Assembly: GCA_002633005.1 (NCBI GenBank)
Contig: NMRA01000055.1
Coordinates: forward strand, 669,881 to 733,880
Length of the DNA stretch: 64,000 nt
Source: Phoronis australis
Lineage: Eukaryota > Phoronida > Phoronidae
Direction: 5' to 3'
Every line of letters begins with the position of its first letter. Positions within the stretch are counted from its first letter, which is position 1. The notes below the pieces were generated by a model, which worked only from the letters and a program-made list of their open reading frames with translations, ran no database searches and had not been told where the DNA came from. Positions 34,727 to 48,545 of this stretch are shown here, in pieces. The position numbers and the translations under genes are program-made.

Positions 34727-37700
34727 AGTTGACTAGCACTACAGGAGGTCCATCGAAACTGGACCGTCTACTACGGTGGCAGCGCTAAAATGTTGGCCAG
34801 TGATTTTTTGTTCACAAAATGGACGGGAACCTAAACTGGTTGGTACATATACGTATAAGGGATACCGTAGTACCAACTAAGTGAAGCATAGCATAAAGAT
34901 TGGAGCATTTCAGTTCTTCGTATGACTATGCAAAACTATATTTTGATTAGACTACGGTACATTTGTGTCAGTATATTCATGTGCTTTGTTGAACGCAACG
35001 TTCCACTTGTTTTTAATGGCCTTAATGGATAAACGTTCTATTAGGCGGCAGGTTGATCTCAGTCGCGTCTAGATCATGTACTCTGGCATATTTTGAGTAT
35101 CGTTCACTGTGCCAAGTATGCGCGTATTACCGCCCATGCGCCAGAATGCGAAATTGCACCTATATCCGGAATCAAGTGCTTACACAAAATCACAAAGTTG
35201 AAAAGTGTACTAGAGAAACTTGACTTAAACATCAGGGCCCAGTTACATAAAAGTTATACGCCGTATAGCAGCAATTACGTCGCATTATCACGCGTCACGT
35301 TTTTATTGTTGAACAATGCACCTGATGTCATGCAACACTCAAACTTATCGAGCGGATAACTTTTGAAGCTTTATGGTGCTATATAGGTTACATGAGAAGT
35401 ACAAAATATGAAGAAAATGAGTAGCAAAAACGAATTTGTGTATGAACGCGAGGGATTATCGTCCACACTACTAAGTGAAACATAGGAGCACTGATGCGCC
35501 TATATGCGAAACCAGAGCAAAATACGCTTTGAAAAACGTCATCACTTCCAAGTATGGGCATGAGCCTATATACATGCGAATACGGAATGCGCAAAAATCC
35601 ATTTTCATTTTTTACTCATTAGCGAAATAGTTACCAACAGGAACCTCAAACCACCAGCAACTCAAAAGAAAAACGCTTTAGAGTTTATTGTTGTTGGCCA
35701 ACCCTGTGACTAGAACTTGCGAATTCTAAAGTGGCGCGTGTAGGCTTTGCTTGCGACTTGAGTTTCTAGTGGAAATGGAATTCTATCATACCGATAACAA
35801 AATTAGAGTAAACTTAGCAGGAATAGTTCGATTTTCTTTTTAGCCTGCTCAACCTGGCGAAATGCAACTTGTTTTGATTGTCGATTTTGATGAGGGCCTA
35901 AATCATTGCGCCTGTGTGGCATTACTGTCTTGTGCTTATCGTAGTGTTAAATAAAGGCGATGCATCATTCAGTAATCAACTCTTACTTTGACTGGCCGCC
36001 CCCACCCAACTTTCATGTTTGAAACACCTTCAATTCACGAGTGATAATCCATTTAAAAAATCCACCTGACAAAATAAACGCCTCGGCTGGGGCAACCGTC
36101 TCCCTGAATAAACCATTATTGAGCACACTATAATAGATATCCGTCCGGCTCATTCATTCAAGTGTTTTCAAATGCGGAGGTCTCGTTTACAGTAACAAAT
36201 CTTTTCAATGTATGCTTTCGCCTCCTACGACTGTATAACTTTGCCTTTTGATAGTGACAAAAACGTAATTTTGATTTAGACAATTTACCGTTACAAAGTT
36301 GATCTCAAATTTTCCTTTTCTGTCGTTGGACTTAAAAAGAGCTGACAATTCCTCATACCCGAGAACCCCTCACCTTTTTCACCTGTATTTTGAACTTAGC
36401 TATGGTTTCGAATCGCTGTATCTGAAAAGGTTCAAGTTGAAACCTGCTTTATAGCGACAAGTGATTAAATCAAAAGTTAGTCCTTTTGACAGAAGCCGGG
36501 TTCACAGCAGCTTTTAGAATGCAACATGTGCTGATGGGATGCCCCCCGTTAAACTTTATTTGATTAGTGTCTGCGCGGTAGATGTTTACCTGAGCAATAG
36601 TGCCCTCAGATTTGTCAGTTCAAATTCTGCGTGGCACTATTGTTTACGCGAAATCCGGAAAAAAAACAAACAACAGGTTTATGAAAAAGCCCGAGTTCAC
36701 TTGGTGCTACCTCGTAATTTTTCAAATTTGGCTGAGAAACTTGTACAACCTGTTTATCGCCAGAGCCAAGTCGGGTGCGCTGAGCACGAGACTAACCAGT
36801 ATACGGAGTGCAAAGGTTTAACTCGTGATGTTGCTGCAACGTGCGGCATTGTTTCGCTACGACACGGGCGACGATCATTCTGCGTTTTGCCAATAAATCT
36901 TACGTAGTTAATCGACCAAGGTCTAGGACCGGTTCCGCATCGCGAAACACGCGCGAGTCTTAACTCGTTTTAAAAGCTTGTGTGATCGCTTGCTTCGCTT
37001 GTAATGCAGCTGCGATATCTCGAATACTTTCGAGTTGTCGCTTTTATCGCAGGAAACTTGATCTATGGAACACAGCCAACGTGCCGTTCCGTATCGTCCT
37101 TGTAACCATTTCATTATCTTGTCACGGTTTTCGTATGTAGAGATAATTTTTCTAATTGATAGCGGTCTGTCAATCATTTTGGATGACGAAATTGGGACTG
37201 TGTGATGCAACAATGCGCTCGTTTTGCCTTCTTGGAACTCGACGATGAACACAATTTTAAAGAAATTGTGGTTTTTGGATAAATAATAAGTTATGTAATC
37301 GAAGACTGACAAAATTCCAGCCTTCCTCCAAATTGAATTTTGCATTACTGTGGTTCAACATGATTCACCTTCTTAATACTTCAAATGAATGTGTTTCCTT
37401 TTTCTGAATACGATTACCAAATCGTCTATTTTAATGGACACGATTATTGAATCTCAACCAAGCTTATTTTGACAACTCCCTCAAATTGAAATTTTGAATT
37501 CCAATTATTTTGATAAAAAAAACCTGATCTCTCAGAAGAGGCAGCACATCCAGTTTTCCCAGTGTTTTCCCCACTTTAGCGGATGTTTGTACCTTGTGTG
37601 CGAATATTAAAACAAATGCTCACATCCGAAACGTTTTTTTCAAAGCTTTTTATAAGGATGTTTCGCCTAAGCCTCTCCTTTAGGCGCAACCGGCTTTCCC

Positions 37701-38040
37701 TTGTGTACGTGTACGTTTTAAACTGGGCGTGTGATTTTTTTATCAATTCTTAATACATTGCATTGAATAACCATATATTTTATAATGTGTAAAGATTCAC
37801 TGCATAATTGTACGAAAGTTGCTCCTCCGTTCTTCTAACCGTAGACGGGTGCGCCTAATTTCGGATATGAACGAGCTTCTAGCATAGGCGCATAGGCCAA
37901 AGTGTGCGCATATGCGGTAATAGACCAGTGGCCAATTTTTATCATCCAGGAAGGAGTGCTTATTTGAGGGTACACTTAAGATGATATGCTCGATGCGAAG
38001 TCAACAGAATAATGAAACAACATTAAGAACACCTGAATGG
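34727..38040. other. Intergenic stretch between EIPR1 and GADD45
   Basis: No gene is supported. The frames at 36539-36907 and 36923-37345 reach 122 and 140 codons but show no family resemblance, no splice context and no conserved motif, so they are not called. Confidence 0.4.
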
Positions 38041-39416
38041 ATTTTCAGACTTTTTATTACTCAGAGTTTGTAGAATGTAACACCTGACATCAATAGTTAG
38101 TAGAAATGAACAATTGTGTTTTGAAGATGCGAGTTTGCACAACAATACTTGAGTACAAAAACAGCAAAATATACAAACAAGGTATCTACAGAAAAGGTTT
38201 TGATTACTGTTAGTTTATTTCAGCAGTTCTTCTGGTGTGCCTACAAAAATAAGAAAATCGTAGTTTTCTTTTGCTAAACTGCTATCTAGCTGGAGAGTAA
38301 AAAGTTAACTAAATGTTATCCACAACTGTACATAACATAACACACCATGCTAACTATTAAACAATTTTTTCATGTTTTTGCCTGAAATTTAAAAAATATG
38401 AAATTTCACTTTTCCAACATATTGTGTGCAAAAATCTGAAGAACTCCAGTTGCTTTCTAAGTCAACGCTCATTAACTCAAGCAAACTTCAAACCAGACAA
38501 ATCAAGTTAGCAGCAAGGAATGGTCCTGTTACAGCAATCAGTGTACCCCATTTGGCGCAAGGTTTTACAACGTATAGGTAATTGGGAACATAAACTTGCC
38601 TATTACAGAACCAAACTAAAACATGAACAGAAGCAATCTGCTCCAAAGATGGCGCTGCACGAGGCTTTAAAATATACAATAAGTACAGTTGAAGACCACC
38701 AATGGAAAACATAGAAATGAGAAACTGTCAGAGCTAACATTACGAAAAGCTGTCAGCTAATAATGTAAGTTTACGTATATTGTTATGGAAACTGCTGTAA
38801 TTTTCACAACGTAGATGTAACAGGGTTATCTCTGAACAATAAGTGATGTTACAAATAACTTAAATAAATACAGTTAAACTACTTAACAAACAATAAATAA
38901 GGTAATAAATTAATTATACATTATTCATGGAACTGACTGTACAACTTAGAAATGCAACATGTCAAAGCTGTGCCATCACCCGTCAATAGATGGCGCCCGT
39001 TACATAAAACCTTTGACTGACGGATTCATAACAACATTCACAGTGACCAACAATGTCTCTGTAACAACATCGTCACCATGATAACAATTCCAGCAGATGG
39101 CGGCCATTTTGGGCCTGTTGCTAATGTCACGTGTTTAGTCCCATATTCTGCATCTCAGAACTGTCGACTGATGCACATTTTGGACGAATGAGTGTCTTTC
39201 TCCAGCAGCCGTGCAGACACGGTTCGCGGTTTGTCGTGCTTCGTGGGAGAGGAAGTTCGTTTTGGGCAATAGTGCACTGCATGTTTCCACGTATATTGGT
39301 GCTGGATCACACGCATTTGGGACTGGCCTTGAAACTGGCGAGCCACATTCGCAACAACGGTATATATACACAGCTGCGTCTATATACAACTGATGTACAT
39401 CCGCACAACTTAATGC
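38041..39416 (-). promoter_or_regulatory. Putative GADD45 3' UTR with AU-rich elements
   Basis: This sequence follows the GADD45 stop on the - strand. An AATAAA (plus-strand TTTATT at 38053-38058) could end the transcript, giving a 1.36-kb UTR. Around 38855-38930 the - strand contains clustered ATTTA pentamers, including overlapping ATTTATTTA and a TTATTTATT nonamer, the classic layout of an AU-rich decay element. Vertebrate GADD45A mRNA is known to be controlled by AU-rich-element binding proteins. The UTR end is inferred. Confidence 0.55.
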
Positions 39417-42400
39417 TCATACAGGCAAGTCGACTATTGGTCGGGGAAAGTCATCTTCCGTCATTTTATAAAACTCCATGACGTCCTCCTCGGCCTCAGT
39501 GGTGCCCCCTTTTGGATATTCCACCAAGATGCAGTTAAAGTCATTTGTCGACCTTGACATACGCCCAGTATTTGTGTCATTGTCATTAATGTCCGTGACT
39601 TTATCGCTGAGTAACTTGGCTAATTTTTCTTCTGAATCGACCTAAGGGAAAATTAATTAGAGATAATGAACACTGACAATAATGAGAAGTATTACCTTAA
39701 TACGTACTTAATTACCCATATTGCACTGCATGATATGATGGTACTCAAAAACAGATTCAACTGGCTCAGAAAACAAAAAAACAACAAAAAAACAGGTAGC
39801 TGGAATTCTGCTGAAATCAACATCTCAAATTGTCAAGTTCGTAAACAAAACAACATTCCAATTACTTTTTTAGCCACACAAGTAATTTAATATGTTCCAC
39901 ACAGACAGACCGACTGGAATGTAACTGTTTACAGATGTTATGCAAATGAGCGAGGTGAATTCAGTCTACAGCGTTCTTTGTCACTGGCGAAGTGAAGTCT
40001 AGGTTTTATTGATTTTTAATGTTCACACAAAGAACAACCGCACCCAATGACCCTTAATCTGACAACAATCTGCTTGTGTGAATAAAAATGCACCTAAAAT
40101 TTTGCAAATAACCTCATTACATCTCATAACATGTATAAAAAATCTCCACAAGATATTTACAGTAACATGTGACTCAAAATTTGCTCAACCATCAGGAGGT
40201 GTCCTATATTTTGACCCTTACCCTTATTTCAACAAACACATCTTGGAAGTGCCCAAGTTCTCTTGAATCATGATACAACAGATCTTTTTTGTGTCTAATT
40301 CCTTTAAAAAATACACTGCACTTTTGCCTACTTTTTAACTATTCAGTGATAAAAAACAGACCGCGTCCTTACAACATCACCTGCAGCTATCAATATTTAA
40401 ACTACGTACAAGTCTAGGAACTGTGACGTAGGATATTGAACTTCCGAGAACCACTAGATAAAGCCAGAGAGAGTTATCATAATATTTAGGTTTAAAACAT
40501 CACTATTATGGCTGACTGTAAGTATGATGGTCTGCTTGCAGCAACCACACAGGGAACCAAGTCAATGAGGGTATCATTTAGCCATGAAATGACGCTGAAG
40601 CAAATTTCAGCAAACTACTAGTCATGAGGCAACAGGCAACCCACTCCTTAGGCACAGAGCCCTTTGTTTACATTCCTTCTTGCAGCACAGCTGTGGAAGC
40701 TAGAGTTTATCTGACTTCCCATGAATTACAAGAACCAATGATTAATCATAGGATATGTCATGCGATTTCAGTTCATCTGATGAGTGAGTAATTGTTCAGT
40801 GGTTAGTAGACAGAAACTAGTCTCTCTTCTCTCAGACACTTGGCTATAAAACAATTTCCTGTAGGCCTACTCCAGTAGATTGACAGGATCTGATGAAATG
40901 TAAATTTATCCACCTACAGAACAATTATCAAAACTGCTCTTAAATCATTTCAACTGCTCTCAGGCTATATAAATTTCCACTGAACATGTTGACATAAAGA
41001 ACCCAATTTTAAATTTCAATTTTGGTTTGCACTAACAGTTTTTCGAAAACACAAAAAAATTTATTGAGATGTTTACACCGTGAACTAAGTCATGCAAACA
41101 ATTTTATGTCCCCACACTTTCCCTTCCTCAACTCAACAACAGGTTGCTTGATTGTTTGCATAATTCGTGACGTGCCTACTTCACCTGACAGTAAATAACA
41201 CACTAACTTGGTAGGTCATAACTAAAGTGACAGCTGGAGTATAAAATACATCATGGACAACCAGTCGGGATCAAACACTATAAACTTGTTTGCTAACATA
41301 CAAAAATTCAACCTCCTCTTGCCACGCCCAATTTTCTTTACAAAAGTTCAGTTTCGTTGGCTTTCAGTGCTTGCCATTTACAAACTGCATGTGACCAGTT
41401 TTTAGTTATTTACGTAAGACCAGTTACCAAACACTGAGATGAACTTTTACTACCACTATACGCCTTAGCGACCTCTACCCATCACATGTATCTAAATAAA
41501 GCTAAGCAGAGCTCCATGTTCAGGGTAACCTATAAATCTAATCCAGCTCCCACATGTTTACAGGGCAAACCTTAACACCCTTGACCGACCCCAGAATGAC
41601 ATTGACATTGAAGTATTTCCCTCCTGCCTGCTAGCAGCCCCTGAGATTAAAGTTCATCGGCTTCTCAGAACTGGCAAATACAACAGAACAGCCTGCCTCA
41701 CTCCCAAGAATTGCTAACAAAACAAGTTGTTTGTTACATAATTGACTTCCGCCCAGGAAGCATTTAGACCAATGTAAACTAGAATGGTTCAATTTCATGT
41801 GTCAAGCAGAGATAACAAAGAACAGGTTGAATCTAGTTTTAATCAGTTTAGCATAACATTTTCAGGTTAGGCCATAGTAAACAAATCAAAAGCTACTCCT
41901 TTGCAATGCACCATCTTTAACGGATTTAAAAAGATAACTTCGAATCCTAGACACAACTAAAACGAAATCTTGCTGCATTTCAATAGGTTACAATAGGCCA
42001 ACCCAGAACACTTCAGAAGCATTACACAATCAGCAATCCCCTGGCTGTGTTGATGGTTTATTTTGGCAACTGGACAGATACAATGGCTTTGTTTACCCCA
42101 TGTTTATCAAATCACACAGGGAGACCAGGTATGGTTAACAAAACCTACCCCACATGGCTGCATTGAACAAGTTTCAGGAAGAACCTGACGCAAAAACAAC
42201 AAAAGACCTGTTATAAGCAAATGACCGAATGCGCCTTAACCCTAGATTCCGGCGGCTGCGTATTCCAGAGGCATTCAAAAGAAACAGAAGGCTTGGGCAT
42301 CAATACCACATGCCAAATGCCAAGGAAAACATTGATTATTCCAACCCCCAATGCATAATTAGATTCCTGCACTACTCCAATCCTTAAACTTCATGAGAGG

Positions 42401-45400
42401 ACTTTGAACTCAGTTGATTGAGTGCCAATATATCTAGCTCAATCATGATTGGCTGAGTCAGTTGCCGCAGCAACAAGCATCCAGTTGCCATTACAAAAGT
42501 GAAGAATGAAAACAACTTGTTTGTCCAACTTCATAGGTGCAAAAACAACTAGAAACAAAACAACAACTCCGCTTCTCAAAAACAACCTGTTTAAATTCTA
42601 GGACAAGTGCCTGATCGCATAGGAATGAAATATTTTTTTGAAGTGAGGCAAAATTTTTATAAGCCAAGCTAAGATAGCTATAATGGGCAATAATCAATTA
42701 ATACATCGATTGAACTACGGTTGACAGGGGATTTGAAGGACATTTATTTCCTGAGGGCTACACCCACAGGTCAATGCAAGGTGATGCACCAGTGACAATC
42801 ACACTGATATGCCTGTTCTTTGTTCGAATAATCCCTACAACCCCTAGCAAAAGTTCACAAGCTGAAGGGAGATAAAAGTGCGAAAAGGCAAAACTATCTT
42901 AAAAAAAAACTAACTCATAAACAATGAAACTCAAAAATGGTAACTTAATCCGCCTAAATCCTAAGTTAAAAACTTTCAGAGTCAAGTAAACTAGACATTG
43001 TATTGTAAACTGAATTCAATAACCCACAGCCTCACTAGAGCCAGTTCCTTTGTTCCCTTAGCCCAAGGTATCACTTAAGTAATATCAGAATTAAGATATC
43101 AGACACTTAGTGCCAGGCACAGAGTGTAGAACAAAGGCAACTTGTACCCAGTTCTGGGATGTATATTCTCCAGTCCATACCAAGAAACCACAGAGGATTG
43201 GTAGGAATGTGGTCTGAGATATGCACACAAAGAGCTCCAGGAATGTCTGGGGGTGTTCCCCAGTCCAATACACATTCACCCAGACAAAGAGATTAGCATC
43301 AAGGGGGTTCCTGGCCTTCATCCATTGTTTGGCTGGATTAGGTGACCTCTGACCTCCCACAAATCTGAGCCCTCTTTTATTCCCTGAACAGCTGTGACAA
43401 CCCAGTTCTCTGTGGCTTGGCCAATGCTGAACAATGACCAGAGTCTGTCTGCATGGAACACATTAAACCTAACCACAATGAGAGACCTGTCTGGTCAGGT
43501 GGCAGGCCACTTGGGCTAACCACACAAAGGGGCACTGGTGACCACACAAAGGGAGGCCTTGGCAAACATTTGGTAGATTGGCTAACAAGCAGCTGATTAA
43601 AGGGGTCATTTCACGCCACACAATTGGACAAGATGAATGCAATGGGAGGCCACATGTTGCCAAGGCTGCCCCCTTTGTGCTGCCAAAGTGACCCTGCAAA
43701 CTGCACTTTCACCTGTTAGCCTTACCTTCAGTATTCTGATGTCGTTTTCCCAGCAGAAAGCTTCTAGTAATGTGTAGTGAATGTGCAACGTCACATCAGC
43801 AAAGTCGTTCTCTGGTAGAACACAAAGCATCACATTGTCAGGCTGTCTGTAACGAGATAAAAAAACAGGTTAATGTGATGAATCACGTAAACAATATTGC
43901 ATTGAGCTAAATAAGACAAGCTTAGCTGTAAACAAATATTTAAATTCTTTAAAACTGACCAACAAACAAAAACAACTCAATTTGCAAAATCAAGACAACA
44001 CAAATTTCACAATTTTAAAATTTTGGACAAATTGGCACTGCAAATTGCTGTCCATTTTATTGATTATTCAAGTGCGAATTACCACTCTGAAGCACAATGT
44101 TATATCAAATGTCTCACTGGGGTCGTTCCCCTACCAAGGTTCAACGCACTCTCTGAGGAACTGATACTTAAGGCAAGCTTTGTACAAGGTGAATGATCCC
44201 TCACAAAGCAATAACTTATTGCAAGTCATCGACCCCCAAAAAACGTTATCAGTCCCCATCTGCAGTAGTTATTTTCCCCAGTTTCCATTATGAAGCATGT
44301 TTACATTCATTCCCTAAACTGATAAAAACTGATGGTCGCTCCAAAAGTATCCTCGAGAGCTTGTTATCAATAACACCTTGTTTGTCGTATAACGGACGGC
44401 AAATCCAGATTGGATGGCTTAATAAAGAGGTTTGTTGATGACAGTCAATGTATACACCTACGCAAACCAACGATCAAGGTACTTAGCTGTCAACTTATTA
44501 ACATGTATTGTATCCCTAAAGGTTACAGCTCTCATTCATACTTTGGTAAGATGGACCAAAACATTGTGTTGACTATATTTGGCGACCTGTTTTTTTGCTA
44601 ATTTATGCCTTGAATGTCAAACAAGTCATGCGGAAAATAGTAACAGTCAAGAATCACTAAGAAACCTAATATCAGTGACATCAAGGTTTTTGCAGATAAC
44701 TCCAATAACGCCAATAATGCCAGCAATATGGGAGTACAAACCAATATTTTGCAAAACGTTGAATTTTCGTCACTTATAATGCTCAAAAATGAAAATTGAG
44801 ATATCTATTTTAGTGTAAAAATACAAATTTTGTTAAAATCTTAAAAATGTATTGCATTATGTGATGAGCTTTTCTGAGCAGAGGAGACAACAAATTATTA
44901 ATTTATTTCTAAGTATAATACTTACATTTCTAATAGCTTCACCGACTCGTACACTCCATATGTTAAGCGGCATTGCTGTTTGGCAGTCACCAATGTATCC
45001 TTTAAAGATGCACTGATATCCATTTTCATGCTGCAAGAAAATACAAATCATTATGAACAAAAACAACAAAATGCAAAACTTCAAATACAAAAGAAAATTT
45101 TCAACCACCATCTTAAATCAAAGTATACTAAATTAAACAGTGCAAAATGCATAAAGTTTTTATAAGTGTGGAAAAGTCTGATGAGAGATTGCCAAACAAA
45201 GAAAGCCCATCTGGGATTTAACCTGCAGAACAAAGAGCCACACAGCTGATCAGCTGATTTTGGCAAACAAAGAAGAATTTGCTCAAAATCACAATAAAAT
45301 CAATCCCTTAACTTTTTTTCATTCAGAAGTCAGTTGCAGAACTTACCAATTTGTCAAATTTACATTTCCATTTGCAGGAATAATGAGTTTTAAGTTATTG

Positions 45401-45423
45401 CTACAAATCCTTCGCAAGCCCAT
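39417..45423 (-). CDS. GADD45: GADD45 family stress-response protein, complete, four exons
   Basis: GADD45 proteins are small acidic nuclear adaptors with an L7Ae-like fold that bind MTK1/MEKK4, PCNA, p21 and CDK1 in growth-arrest, DNA-damage and demethylation pathways (vertebrate knowledge). Exons (- strand): 45423-45347, 45030-44926, 43846-43726 and 39641-39417. All junctions are GT/AG with matching phases, totalling 528 nt or 175 residues (human GADD45A 165). Exon 2 gives TYGVYESVKLLE, and exon 3 gives QPDNVMLCVLPENDFADV and HIHYTLLEAFCWENDIRIL, close to the human VGVYEAAKLLNVDPDNV and QIHFTLIQAFCCENDINIL. Exon 4 is diverged, with NCILVEYP and the ending PIVDLPV. The four-exon layout, with breaks before the helix-1 region and inside the LL(E/N)-PDNV stretch, matches the vertebrate genes. 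An alternative start is the ATG at 45029. Intron 3 is 4.1 kb. Confidence 0.93.
39642..43725. other. GADD45 intron 3
   Basis: A 4.1-kb intron. No exon, RNA gene or clear transposon is recognised. Confidence 0.5.
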
Positions 45424-45765
45424 GATCACAACGTCTTCTCTGATCTGTGTTCTATAGTCAACTGACGTCGAACTCACGAACCCACGTTCAACTTGAGATG
45501 ACCTTGCCTGGGCACGCACTTACTGTGACCCCGTATCTAAAGGGAAGTCGTGACCCCGGGTCACCACAATCACATGACCGCATACTTGGAATGCACTGGG
45601 AAGCTGTTTTATTTGCACTGACCAACTTTTGCTGAGTAATCCAATCGTTCCCGAAGACAACAATAATGAAAGGGCTATCGCATGTTTTTTCGAAATCTTA
45701 AGCACGAGCAATTTGATAACCAGAATGACGTAATAATGAATAATTACGTTTTCACGTCAAAAGTT
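45424..45765 (-). promoter_or_regulatory. GADD45 proximal promoter with CRE/ATF-like motifs
   Basis: Within 340 bp upstream of the start are TGACGTC at 45463-45469, TGACGTAA at 45726-45733 and ACGTCAA at 45754-45760. These are one full-core and two variant cAMP-response/ATF motifs. Vertebrate GADD45 genes are induced through ATF4/CREB-type factors, so the cluster is plausible, but no binding data can be read from sequence. The transcription start is not located. Confidence 0.45.
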
Positions 45766-46717
45766 AGTATAGATTACAGTGTAGAATAGAGTTAGTAGAC
45801 GGTCTTCACCAGATTCACAGCGTTTCTCAAACACACAATGCAGAGCCATTCTGCATTGTTTGTATCAAAGAGAAATGTGACCATTGTTCGTATTAACGTA
45901 ATAAGCTGACCAGAAAACCCCGTCTGAGTCATCTTTAGTTATTCCTGCAAACCACTTGAAAATTGCGTCAGCAAAGCATTAGCGACTTGTCCAGGCGCAA
46001 AGCCACACTGACCGGTCAAAAACGCAAGATCAGAAAAGATAAACTTACTTGTTCAGTTGTTGGTTGTGCAATCTTAGTTTTTTCAGAGTCAACCTCATTT
46101 TCTGTCAGCAAGGTTGAAATAAAATCCGGGATCCTGAAACACGTCTTTTCCGCTCTGATATGAAAAGTTATAATGACACGAGTGTTGTACGTTGTTACTC
46201 CACGTTGGAATCTGATGACACATCACGTTTTTCTGTAGGCGTGTTCAATTCTCGGAAAGCTTTGATTTTATTGGCTAATGAAAAGGTCATGAATCCATAT
46301 ATGGGATAAAGGTCAGTTGTGTAACTCCTCTGTTCCCAGTCCAGTGGGGTGTTCCTGCCATACTCGTTTCGTAACATATTACATAAATCCCAGGTTCTTT
46401 CATTCTTTGTTTAAAGGAGTTTCTGTGTGCACTGTAAAAAGCCGACAGCATCTATATACGTGTGAAATTATTCAAAACGATCTCAGATAATTTCAATTCT
46501 CCCAACTGAGCCCCACCGGATGTTTTCATCAGACTGAGTGGAAATTCCCCCGATGAGGAAGTGAAAAGTTTTCTCAATGAAATTTGCGCAGATTTTACGG
46601 AGTTTCCCAATCACATTCAATTGCTTAAGTTTATACTAAGTACAACATTATATTTTGAAGATGCTTCGAGTTACTAAATATGAAGCGAAGTGATAAACTA
46701 AAAACTGGTACAGGGAA

Positions 46718-46743
46718 GCGGGGGTGGGGGGAGGGGGGGGGTG
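46718..46743 (+). other. G-rich tract, potential G-quadruplex
   Basis: A run with four or more G-blocks of five to nine (GGGGG T GGGGGG A GGGGGGGGG) meets a G-quadruplex pattern on the + strand. It lies about 1.3 kb upstream of GADD45. The function is unknown. Confidence 0.6.
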
Positions 46744-48021
46744 TGACTCAAGTGACAAGGCCATCCTTAAAATATTTTCATTACTCCATTTGTCCAACCC
46801 TAACTCCCCTGAGATGGTTATGTCGAAAGGGGAAGTCTTTCATTTATAATTGTCGATGCACACACATTTGTGTTGCAAAAATATCAATTAGTTAGAATTA
46901 AAATAGAAAGTTTGCACTTGCGGATCTTTGAGTTTTGTGTTGATAATTCATGACAATAGCCCCCACCCCCTATAGCTGCTTAAAGTTTTATCATACATTT
47001 TTGATAGCACACATGTCTTACCGTCGGTTGCCGGAGGGGGTACTAGAATAAATGTATCCAGGCTTGCGTTTTTCGCTGGCACCGCATGACTCCAGCGATG
47101 TGAATGAGTAGGGCTTTTAATGGCAATTTAGTTTGAAAAAAAGGCACAATTCTTTTACAGACAATTGTTCGACCAGTTCCTCGGTTTGGCGTGTTGGGGT
47201 TTGTTTGAATTTTCTGAGAGGTTGTTAGAAAATTGTTGCGACATTATATCCATTTCAGCCAAACGTGGCTACATCTGTGCGCAGGTGGGTCAATAATAAC
47301 CGTGATAAATTGACATCCCTATCTAAACTTCATTTTTTGCCAATCGTTCAAATAATGACGAAAAACAGTGATTGTATTCTCAGCAATGTATTGGGTTGTT
47401 CATTGTGGGGAGATAGGCAAGAGTTTAAAAAATTGCTACTTTAGACCACTACACTGTGTACATATTTCAGACTTCTTTCAAAATTCCGTAACTGGGAAAT
47501 ACCTCTAAGGCAAATTCCGGCGTCCTCCTGTGGGTAGATTCTCAATCGATCGGTAACAAATTCCAAATAAGAGCCATACTGTTGATACAATGGGTTAAGA
47601 CAGGGGATTTTTTTACCTGCTTTTTGTCACATTTGCATAATTCACTTACTATTAAAGGTATTTTGAGCCTTCGTAGTCGATTTTCATAGACCAAAATAAA
47701 ATTTAATTCCTTCCACCGAAAGTGTGACGCATTAGGTAACTCTCAAAAATGCCAGCTTTTCTGACAAAACTGTATTTTCTCTCCTTTCCGTTTGGATAAC
47801 TGCGCACAGTGGTCGAGACGTCCGCCGATTTTCATCATTAAAGCGCGGAACATTTAACAATTTACCATTCGAGCAATGACAACGAGAGCGATTTAGCCGC
47901 TCAGACACGCACTGTTCGATTTGGTCACAGCGTAACTCTCCCTGTGGTCTGAAGATTTGTTGATTTCGATTTTATGAAAATCGACCTGAAATGTTTAAAA
48001 TACCTTGCAAGAGAAGTATAA
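46744..48021. other. Non-coding stretch upstream of GADD45
   Basis: No gene or recognised repeat is seen on either strand. Confidence 0.4.
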
Positions 48022-48545
48022 TGTGTCAATTTTTTTAAACTCCATTACGGCGTTTTCCCGTTGCTCCCAACTCGTTCGATTCTATAGCCCAACAACAAGT
48101 TTACCCCTGTAGCCAATATTTTACACGGCTGATTAACTCCAGTCTGGCATTCATGGTTGGAGGGCAAACTCTCTTTTGTTCGATAATTGTTCTAATCTTC
48201 AACAAGATCGTATCTAGCCTGACTGGACTGTGCTGTTAAACATAAAAGTTAAGTTATAACATATCTGAACATAAACCAAGAGCATTTCTGAAATCTTCGT
48301 CACATGGTGATCATGTTTAGTTCTTGAATTGCCAAAATCGCCCAACTGCAACCGAAGATAATCTATTCTTTCCGAATGTACCAATTCACTCTGGGCTTGA
48401 CGGTGTTCACACATGGTCTGTAATAAGCCTGGTAGATAACTGGCCTGCCTGTTGTCATAACAGACAAAAGACTGTGCTTGGGAGTTAACAAAGAAGGTTA
48501 TCACACGCTCACAACCCCCTACGTCTGGTAAAGTCACTGAACGGG
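48022..48545. repeat. Left arm of a 0.5-kb inverted repeat pair
   Basis: It matches the reverse complement of 52089-52655 over about 0.5 kb. For example, AAATCTTCGTCACATGGTGATCATG here pairs with the segment near 52360, and TCTATAGCCCAACAACAAG with the segment near 52580. I estimate identity of about 85% by eye. It could be the end of a large foldback or TIR transposon of about 4.6 kb, or two independent opposed insertions. Confidence 0.75.

Noticed and set aside
36539-36907. A 122-codon open frame on the + strand
   Set aside because: No family resemblance or conserved motif; overlaps another chance frame in a second phase.
36923-37345. A 140-codon open frame on the - strand
   Set aside because: No recognised domain, no splice or promoter context, and a composition like chance frames elsewhere in the window. 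It could be tested with RNA-seq.
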